In this document: positions 1-5,647 of the stretch, in pieces
Position numbering within the stretch: the stretch's first letter is position 1
Layout of the letters: each line of letters begins with the position of its first letter
Source: Anaerolineaceae bacterium
Lineage (GTDB): Bacteria > Chloroflexota > Anaerolineae > Anaerolineales > Anaerolineaceae
Length of the DNA stretch: 8,410 nucleotides
Reading direction: 5' to 3'
Assembly (NCBI GenBank): GCA_003446605.1
Contig: DMDF01000138.1
Location: 1-8,410, forward strand
Program-made: the position numbers and the translations under genes
The notes under the pieces: model-generated
The model's input: the letters and a program-made list of their open reading frames with translations, nothing else
Told to the model about the DNA's origin: nothing
Database searches by the model: none

Positions 1-1836
1 GAAGGCATTCACGATGCAAAGCATAACATTGTGCATCACATCGAAGCACAAAATGGAGATCCTGATAAAGCTTTTACGGAAGCAGAGCATGTGTTTACAG
101 GTGATTTCCGCACCCCCAAGCAGCAGCACGCCCAATTGGAACCGCACATTTGCATCACCTATTATGACCCGGATAACCGCATGGTTGTGCTTTCCAGCAC
201 GCAGGTTCCTTTTCATGTTCGCCGCATCATCGCGCCATTGATCGATATGCCCATCAAAGATATCCGTGTGATCAAACCCCGCATCGGTGGTGGTTTCGGC
301 GGCAAACAAGAGATATTGCTGGAAGACCTGTGTGCCTTGCTGACCAAACAAACCGGCAAACCGGTACGGCTTGAATATACCCGGCGGCAGGAGTTCACCA
401 GCGCGCGTACCCGCCATCAGCATTTCATCCATTACAAGATTGGGGTTAAAGGCGATACGGTTACCGCTGTCGAGTTGAAGTTGATCGGTGATACCGGCGC
501 GTACGGTTCGCATGGACTCACCGTGAGCATGGTGGGCGGTTTCAAAGGATTGACCCTTTACAACGCTCCTGATTCGCGGTTCATTTGTGATGTGGTGTAC
601 ACCAATACCCCTCCCGCAGGTGCCTACCGCGGCTACGGTACCATGCAGGAACTCTTTGCACTGGAAGTCATGATGGAAGAGATCGCCGATAAACTGGGGT
701 TGGATGTGGTGGAATTCAAACGCAAGAACTGGTTGAAGATTGGCGAACCCATGCACATGGCAAAGAAATTGGGGGAAGGTCGCGAAGGGTTTGACCAATC
801 GCTGGCTACTTCCGGTTTGGCGCAGTGCGTGGATATCGGGTTGAAAGCCACCCAATACTATGAAAAACGTGAGCGCTATCAGAAACAGGAAGGCAAGATT
901 AAGCGCGGTATTGGCATGTCCATTGCCATGCACGGCAGTGGTATTGCTGGCTTGGATATGGCAGCCGCCACATTGAAGATGAACGATGATGGTTCCTTCA
1001 ACCTGCTGCTGGGCGCCACCGATATCGGTACCGGTTCGGATACCATACTGGCGCAAATTGCAGCCGAAGTGCTGGGCATTCAGGTTTCTGATCTTATAGT
1101 ATATTCTTCAGATACCGATTTCACACCTTTTGATAAGGGTGCTTATGCCAGTTCCACAACCTATATCAGTGGCGGAGCTGTCAAGAAGACCGCACTGGCA
1201 ATTAAGAAACAGATCCAGGAACATGCTGCTCTCATGTTGAAGTGGGAAAAACCTGAAGAATTGGAGTTGCGGGATAGAAAAGTGTTTGCCCCAGATGGCA
1301 GATCCATCACCTTAAAGGATGTAGCGCTGAGCAGCTTGCACCAAATGAATCAGCATCAGATCATGGCGACTGAATCGCACCTCAGCTACGTCAGCCCTCC
1401 CCCAACCGCCGCACAATTCGTGGAAGTGGCGGTAGATACGGAAACAGGTGAGATTAAGGTCGAACGCCTGTTGATGGTGGTAGATTGCGGGCGCGTGATC
1501 AATCCCCTCACCGCGGCTGGGCAAGTGGAAGGCGGTATGGCGCAAGCGTTAGGTTTCGCGCATTGCGAAGATACATACATAGATGATAAAGGTCAGGTGC
1601 TGAATGCCCAATTCAAGACCTATCATACTTATTTAGCGGATGAAATGCCGCCTAGCGATGTGATTTTTGTGCAAACCGATGAACCGAGCGGACCCTTTGG
1701 AGCGAAATCAGTCGCTGAGATATCCATTGACGGTGTGGCACCTGCTCTGGTCAATGCCGTTCATAATGCCGCCGGCATCTGGCTACACCACCTCCCGTTG
1801 ACACCGGAAAAAGTATGGAAAGAACTGCATCCATAA
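1..1836 (+). CDS. Xanthine dehydrogenase-family molybdopterin-binding large subunit, XdhD-like (5' end outside window)
   Basis: The frame is open from base 1, with 611 codons to the TAA at 1834-1836. Family members have about 750 residues, so roughly 150 N-terminal residues lie upstream; the ATG at 31 is internal. These cytoplasmic enzymes hydroxylate purines or other heterocycles at a molybdopterin centre and pass electrons to FeS and FAD subunits. Seen in window-residue numbering: QLEPH (E47), GGGFGGK (96-102), GAYRGYG with R210 and Y212 in the substrate-stacking loop, DIGTGSDT, and GAKSVAEISIDG, where E573 aligns with the catalytic Glu of xanthine oxidase. Residue 103 after GGFGGK is Gln, where bovine xanthine oxidase has substrate-binding Glu802. 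The KQE sequence, GAYRGYG and the GIWL...TPEK tail resemble E. coli XdhD more than XdhA. The family is certain; the substrate (xanthine, hypoxanthine or another) is not. FeS and FAD partners are not in the window. A chromate-transporter gene follows after 6 bases. Confidence 0.93.
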   Translation, partial: EGIHDAKHNIVHHIEAQNGDPDKAFTEAEHVFTGDFRTPKQQHAQLEPHICITYYDPDNRMVVLSSTQVPFHVRRIIAPLIDMPIKDIRVIKPRIGGGFGGKQEILLEDLCALLTKQTGKPVRLEYTRRQEFTSARTRHQHFIHYKIGVKGDTVTAVELKLIGDTGAYGSHGLTVSMVGGFKGLTLYNAPDSRFICDVVYTNTPPAGAYRGYGTMQELFALEVMMEEIADKLGLDVVEFKRKNWLKIGEPMHMAKKLGEGREGFDQSLATSGLAQCVDIGLKATQYYEKRERYQKQEGKIKRGIGMSIAMHGSGIAGLDMAAATLKMNDDGSFNLLLGATDIGTGSDTILAQIAAEVLGIQVSDLIVYSSDTDFTPFDKGAYASSTTYISGGAVKKTALAIKKQIQEHAALMLKWEKPEELELRDRKVFAPDGRSITLKDVALSSLHQMNQHQIMATESHLSYVSPPPTAAQFVEVAVDTETGEIKVERLLMVVDCGRVINPLTAAGQVEGGMAQALGFAHCEDTYIDDKGQVLNAQFKTYHTYLADEMPPSDVIFVQTDEPSGPFGAKSVAEISIDGVAPALVNAVHNAAGIWLHHLPLTPEKVWKELHP

Positions 1837-1842
1837 AAACAC

Positions 1843-2973
1843 GTGAAGAAAAATAACAAACTATACGAAATAGCAATACTCTTTCTTAAATTGGGGACCA
1901 TCGGATTTGGTGGTCCCCCTGCCAATATCGCCCTGATGGAACAGGAGACCGTGCATAAGCGCAAATGGGTGGAGCAGGATTATTTTTTGGATATGCTGGC
2001 TGCCACCAACCTGATTCCCGGACCGAATGCTGCTGAAATGGCACTGCATTTAGGGTATGCCCGCGCTGGATGGACGGGGATGGTTACTGCCGGCGTTTTT
2101 TATATTTTCCCATCATTCCTGTTGAGTCTGGTGATGGGAGTACTGTATGCCAGGTATGGCAGCATCCCCCAGGTCGAAGCCATCTTTTATGCTATCAATC
2201 CCCTGCTGATCAGCATCATCATCACCTCCGCCTACCGTCTGGGAAGGGGAGTTATCAGAAATTGGAAATCAGGATTGGTCTTTCTAGCCTGTCTCATCGC
2301 TACATTGCTGGGATTGAATGAAACCCTGGTCATTTTGCTATCGGGTATCGTCTGGGTACTGCTTAACCTTCCTCCGGGCAAAAAAGAAAGCCTTGCATTC
2401 CTATTTCTATCCCCCATTGCACCGCTAGGTGCTTTTGCTGCTTCTAATACTTCCATAACCGGTATTTTTCTGTATTTTCTTAAAACAGGAGCGGTCATGT
2501 TCGGCAGCGGTTTGGCTTTGTTGGCTCTCATCCAAAACGATGTGGTGAATGTATTCCACTGGATGACCCAACGCCAGTTGGTTGATGCCATCACCGTTGG
2601 GCAGATCACCCCCGGTCCGGTGTCTTCTGCCGCCACATTTATCGGGTATCAGATTGCTGGCTTTCCAGGTGCTTTTGCAGCTACGCTTGGAATTTTTCTC
2701 CCCTCTTTCTTGATCGTTATCCTAACCAGTAAATGGCTACCCACCATAAAAAAAGGTGGAGTGTTACATTCTTTTTTACAGGGTGTCACCATTGGCGTAA
2801 TCGCTATCATCCTGGTGGTGGCATACCGTATTCTTCTAACAGCCATCACAGACACATTAACTCTTGTGATAACTTTAGTTGGTTTGGTGTTGTTGTGGAA
2901 ATATAAAGTGGAGACGGTCTGGCTCATCCTGGGGGGAGTTGCCATCAGTCTGATAAAATTCTATGTATTCTAG
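1843..2973 (+). CDS. chrA: Chromate transporter family protein (ChrA/CHR, two-domain form)
   Basis: This 376-residue polytopic membrane protein has the duplicated architecture of long-chain CHR proteins, known in some bacteria to export chromate. The N-terminal half carries FLKLGTIGFGGP (residues 14-25) and NLIPGPNAAEMA (56-67). The C-terminal half repeats the pattern with FLKTGAVMFGSG (to residue 223) and ITPGPVSSAATFIGY (TPGP at 256-259). Long hydrophobic stretches support roughly ten membrane segments. The start is GTG at 1843: an in-frame TAA lies at 1834 and the conserved GFGGP motif begins only 20 residues in, so no later start fits. No good Shine-Dalgarno sequence lies directly before it (a GGAAAGAA at 1818-1825 is too far), so translation is probably coupled to the preceding gene, which ends 6 bases earlier. 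The family is clear, but many CHR proteins have no tested substrate, so chromate export is only the default reading. The C-terminus is short and ends in KFYVF. Confidence 0.9.
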   Translation: MKKNNKLYEIAILFLKLGTIGFGGPPANIALMEQETVHKRKWVEQDYFLDMLAATNLIPGPNAAEMALHLGYARAGWTGMVTAGVFYIFPSFLLSLVMGVLYARYGSIPQVEAIFYAINPLLISIIITSAYRLGRGVIRNWKSGLVFLACLIATLLGLNETLVILLSGIVWVLLNLPPGKKESLAFLFLSPIAPLGAFAASNTSITGIFLYFLKTGAVMFGSGLALLALIQNDVVNVFHWMTQRQLVDAITVGQITPGPVSSAATFIGYQIAGFPGAFAATLGIFLPSFLIVILTSKWLPTIKKGGVLHSFLQGVTIGVIAIILVVAYRILLTAITDTLTLVITLVGLVLLWKYKVETVWLILGGVAISLIKFYVF

Positions 2974-2987
2974 CGAAGAAGGATCTC

Positions 2988-3872
2988 ATGAACACAAACG
3001 ATTTTATAAGTTTTATTGATAAAAAACATATTCTGGTATCGGATGGTGCTACCGGTTCTAACCTGCAAGCGCGTGGTCTGGATAAAGGTGAAGCAGCCGA
3101 AGTTTGGGTGCTTGAGAATCCGAAAGCCATCCGCCAACTGCACATGGATTTTTTGCAAGCTGGATCTGATATCCTTTTAACCTGCACCTTTGGAGCAAAT
3201 CGTTTTCGCCTTGAGCATGCCGGTCTTGCAGATAAAGTACAAGAAGTGAACACCCGTGCTGTTCAGATTGCACGTGAAGCCATTGGAGATGGTTCCACAC
3301 TGGTGGCAGGCTCGATGGGACCCCTTGGTCAAATGCTGAAACCACTCGGTCTGCTGGATGCAGCCGATGCACAACAAGCGTATGCCGAGCAAGCCTTTGC
3401 GCTTTCTGAAGCAGGCGCTGATATTCTGGTGATCGAAACTCAATTCGATATTGAGGAAGCAAAAGCCGCCATTCAAGGTGTGCAGACTGTTTGTGACCTA
3501 GCTGTGATATGTTCCTTCAGCTACGACCGTGGAGTAAAAACCATGATGGGTATTTCGCCCACGAGGATGGCGCAGGAATTAAAACAATATGATCTGGCAG
3601 TGCTAGGTATCAACTGTGGGAAGAGTCTCACCGACAATTTGGTTTGCTTGCAGGAATTAAAAAGTGCAACCGATAAACCGATCTGGTTCAAACCCAATGC
3701 AGGTTTGCCCGTTGTGGATGAGATGGGTGACGCGGTATATGCCACTACCCCTGCTGATATGGCTGTTCATGTTCCAGAATGGATCGTTTCCGGCGCTAGG
3801 ATCATCGGCGGGTGCTGTGGCACCAGTCCGCAACATCTGGCAGCCATCGCAGCGCAAGTTGCTGACCGTTAA
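2988..3872 (+). CDS. Homocysteine S-methyltransferase family protein (stand-alone, zinc-dependent)
   Basis: This 294-residue cytoplasmic protein is a single S-methyltransferase barrel, like MmuM, betaine-homocysteine methyltransferase and the N-terminal domain of methionine synthase MetH. The N-terminus has the family start LVSDGATGSNLQARGL, followed by AGSDILLTCTFGANRFRL and VAGSMGPLG. The three zinc-ligand cysteines are present: C210 in GINCG, and C276 and C277 in GGCCGTSP near the end. Zinc in this fold activates the thiol of homocysteine. No folate or cobalamin-binding modules follow, so the methyl donor could be S-methylmethionine, SAM, a betaine-like compound or a separate corrinoid protein; the sequence does not decide. 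The ATG at 2988 is preceded by AAGAAGGA (2976-2983) at a short but usable spacing. The gene starts 14 bases after chrA and ends 21 bases before the dus gene, consistent with one transcript. Confidence 0.88.
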   Translation: MNTNDFISFIDKKHILVSDGATGSNLQARGLDKGEAAEVWVLENPKAIRQLHMDFLQAGSDILLTCTFGANRFRLEHAGLADKVQEVNTRAVQIAREAIGDGSTLVAGSMGPLGQMLKPLGLLDAADAQQAYAEQAFALSEAGADILVIETQFDIEEAKAAIQGVQTVCDLAVICSFSYDRGVKTMMGISPTRMAQELKQYDLAVLGINCGKSLTDNLVCLQELKSATDKPIWFKPNAGLPVVDEMGDAVYATTPADMAVHVPEWIVSGARIIGGCCGTSPQHLAAIAAQVADR

Positions 3873-3893
3873 CAACCAAAACCGGTTTGAATA

Positions 3894-4847
3894 ATGGATT
3901 TTTCTGGCTTCTCTTTCGGAAATATCACCGTAGATGGTGCTTTAGTCGCCGCGCCTATGGATGGCATCACGGATTCCGCTTTTCGACGGCTGCTGCGCAG
4001 GCATGGCGCTTCCTTATGCTACAGTGAATTCATCAATGCACAGGATGTCATCCACGATTCCATCCTGTACGAACGCAAAGCAAACCTGGTGAGAGCAGAA
4101 GAACGACCGATCGGATTCCAGATTTATGATAATGATCCCGCCGCAATAGAAGCCGCTGCAAAAAAGCTGCTGCGCTTCCAGCCAGATTTCATCGACATCA
4201 ACATCGGATGTTCGGTGGCACGTGTCGCTGGTCGTGGTGCCGGAGCCGGGCTGCTACTGGAACCCACCAAGATCACCGAGATCTTCGATCGTCTGAGTGA
4301 TACATTGCCCGTTCCGCTAACCGCCAAGATCCGTCTGGGTTGGGATGAGCGATCTTACAATTATCTCTCCATTTCCAAACTCATCGAAGAACATGGTGGC
4401 GCCTTGATCGCCGTGCATGGGCGCACACGCAAGCAGGGTTTTCAGGGCAGTGCCAACTGGGATGCCATTCGAGCCATCAAAGAAGAAGTGCACATTCCTG
4501 TAATAGGCAATGGAGACGTGATCACTGTGGAGGATATCCATCGCATGCGAGAGGTCACCCGCTGTGATGGGGTCATGATCGGGCGCGCCGCCATCGCTAA
4601 CCCATGGTTGTTTGAACTTCGTGGTCGCGAAGAGATATCAAACCAGGAAGTATTCGCTTTGATCCAGGAACACCTGGCGTTGATGCTGGAAGATTATGAG
4701 GAAGGGGTAGCTCTCACTCTTTTCCGAAAATTTTTAAACCAATATCTCCTTCCATTTCATCTTGATCGGGGTGCTAAGATCGTCTTATTTGACCAGGTTA
4801 ATGTAGCTGCATTGCTGGATGCTGTAAATAACCTGCTTCAGTTATGA
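3894..4847 (+). CDS. dus: tRNA-dihydrouridine synthase (Dus family, FMN-dependent)
   Basis: This 317-residue protein, normal for the family, is a flavoenzyme that reduces specific uridines in the tRNA D-loop to dihydrouridine using NADPH. Seen in order: VAAPMDGITDSAFRRLLRR (FMN-barrel start), FQIYDND, DINIGCSVARVAGRGAGAGLL with the probable catalytic C106, TAKIRLGWD (K145, R147), VHGRTRKQGF (H175), IGNGDV (N206-D208, FMN phosphate region) and MIGRAAIANPWLF (G230-R231). The C-terminal quarter is the helical tRNA-binding domain. One departure is Ser in place of the usual Pro directly after the catalytic Cys (GCS rather than GCP). Which Dus subclass and tRNA position this enzyme serves cannot be told. 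The start is ATG at 3894, 21 bases after the preceding stop, without a strong ribosome-binding site. No hairpin terminator is evident after the TGA at 4845-4847, so read-through into the next unit is possible. Confidence 0.93.
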   Translation: MDFSGFSFGNITVDGALVAAPMDGITDSAFRRLLRRHGASLCYSEFINAQDVIHDSILYERKANLVRAEERPIGFQIYDNDPAAIEAAAKKLLRFQPDFIDINIGCSVARVAGRGAGAGLLLEPTKITEIFDRLSDTLPVPLTAKIRLGWDERSYNYLSISKLIEEHGGALIAVHGRTRKQGFQGSANWDAIRAIKEEVHIPVIGNGDVITVEDIHRMREVTRCDGVMIGRAAIANPWLFELRGREEISNQEVFALIQEHLALMLEDYEEGVALTLFRKFLNQYLLPFHLDRGAKIVLFDQVNVAALLDAVNNLLQL

Positions 4848-4866
4848 TTTTCCTCCTAGTAAGCGC

Positions 4867-4894
4867 CTGACATTTATTACATTTTATTTATCTT
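4867..4894 (+). promoter_or_regulatory. Candidate sigma-70-type promoter for the fadR-like operon
   Basis: CTGACA (4867-4872) as a -35 element and TATCTT (4889-4894) as a -10 element are separated by 16 bases in a T/A-rich tract. This would place transcription start near base 4901, a few bases before the inverted repeat at 4908-4939. The region is the only sizeable gap between genes in the window, and a change of transcription unit fits the switch in gene content. Both boxes are imperfect, and other T-rich hexamers nearby could serve as the -10. Confidence 0.35.
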
Positions 4895-4907
4895 TTTTAT
4901 TTGTATC

Positions 4908-4939
4908 CTTTAACTGGTAAGACCACTTACCAGTTAAAG
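4908..4939. promoter_or_regulatory. Perfect 14-bp inverted repeat containing a FadR-type operator
   Basis: The left arm CTTTAACTGGTAAG (4908-4921) and right arm CTTACCAGTTAAAG (4926-4939) are exact reverse complements around a 4-base loop, ACCA. Bases 4912-4928 read AACTGGTAAGACCACTT and match the gammaproteobacterial FadR consensus (AACTGGTCNGACCNGTT, from memory) at all but two defined positions. The core TGGT-AAG-ACCA at 4915-4925 has the correct 3-base spacing. The outer half-sites AACTGGT and ACCAGTT are both perfect. The element ends 3 bases before the ATG of the FadR-like gene, downstream of the likely promoter, so bound protein should block its own transcription. In RNA it would form a 14-bp hairpin over the position where a ribosome-binding site should lie. 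It is not a terminator: no T-run follows. Confidence 0.8.
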
Positions 4940-4942
4940 ATT

Positions 4943-5647
4943 ATGAACTGGAATCCACCCGAGAGACCCACTGATTTTGCCGAAAAACGCCTGATCGAGG
5001 CGATCTTAAATGGCACTTACTCGATTGACTCCTACCTGCCTTCGGAGCGTGAACTCTGTGAACAATTAGGCGTTACACGACCCACCTTGCGTGAAGTACT
5101 GCAGCGCATGCGTCGTGACGGGTGGATCGAAATCCACCAGGGTAAAGCTACCCGCGTGCAGGATTATTTTAAAGAAGGTAATTTAAATGTCCTGAATGCC
5201 ATCGCCAATACAGATGCCGTCATTTCGCACTCCATCATTGAAAACCTGCTTGAAACCCGTTTGCTACTGGCTCCCACTTATTTTTCCCTTGCCAGCCGGT
5301 ATCATCCACAGGCTATCACTGACCATGTTCTCCACCTCATTCCAATCGATAAAAACCCTGCTCAAACTGGAAAAGACGATTGGGAGTTGCACAAGAAAGC
5401 AGCTCTGCTTTCTGAGAACCCTGTATTTCTCTTGATCCTGAACGGATTTGAGAAGGTTTATCTTCAGATGGCAGCCAGGTATTTTGCCCAGGATGAAGCA
5501 CGGGCATCTTCTGAGACTTTTTATCGCCAACTTCTACAATTTACACAGGCTGAGGATTTTCAAGCCGTCTTTGATTGTACGCGTGAAGTCATGCAGAACA
5601 GCATTTATTACTGGAAAATGTCCATGAATATAGAGGAGGAAGAATGA
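4943..5647 (+). CDS. fadR: FadR-like GntR-family fatty-acid-responsive transcriptional regulator
   Basis: This 234-residue protein is a cytoplasmic DNA-binding dimer, by homology to E. coli FadR, which senses long-chain acyl-CoA. The N-terminal winged helix (about residues 10-75) carries FAEKRLIEAI, LPSERELCEQLG and GVTRPTLREVLQRMRRDGW. Compared with E. coli FadR, the DNA-contact residues R35, R45, T47, R49, G66 and K67 are kept as R36, R46, T48, R50, G67 and K68; T46 becomes P47, and H65 becomes Q66 with a His just before it. The all-helical C-terminal domain aligns along its length (ILNGFEKVY, RYFAQDEAR). S220 and W224 match S219 and W223 at the acyl-CoA site, while V216 and M217 replace Y215 and G216. 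I chose ATG 4943: an upstream in-frame TTG at 4901 would put the palindrome inside the gene. No strong Shine-Dalgarno is visible. The stop overlaps the next start (ATGA), so it is co-translated with the AGPS-like gene. E. coli-like FadR is best known from gammaproteobacteria. Confidence 0.88.
   Translation: MNWNPPERPTDFAEKRLIEAILNGTYSIDSYLPSERELCEQLGVTRPTLREVLQRMRRDGWIEIHQGKATRVQDYFKEGNLNVLNAIANTDAVISHSIIENLLETRLLLAPTYFSLASRYHPQAITDHVLHLIPIDKNPAQTGKDDWELHKKAALLSENPVFLLILNGFEKVYLQMAARYFAQDEARASSETFYRQLLQFTQAEDFQAVFDCTREVMQNSIYYWKMSMNIEEEE

Noticed and set aside
31..33. ATG at 31 as the true start of the molybdenum hydroxylase gene
   Set aside because: The frame is open to base 1 with family-like sequence before it, and the family needs about 150 more N-terminal residues; the gene is cut by the window edge.
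2232..2636. 134-residue minus-strand open frame opposite chrA
   Set aside because: It lies antisense to a clearly conserved transporter, has no recognisable domain, and looks like a codon-bias shadow.
3058..3462. 134-residue minus-strand open frame opposite the homocysteine methyltransferase gene
   Set aside because: The + strand frame carries all family motifs including the zinc cysteines; the antisense product has no recognisable features.
4908..4939. Palindrome as a rho-independent terminator of the upstream genes
   Set aside because: No T-run follows the stem on either strand, and it lies immediately before a start codon; the FadR-operator match explains it better.
4901..4942. TTG at 4901 as the start of the FadR-like gene (14 extra residues)
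   Set aside because: It would place the perfect palindrome inside the coding region, the extra residues are not FadR-like, and E. coli FadR aligns from close to the ATG at 4943.
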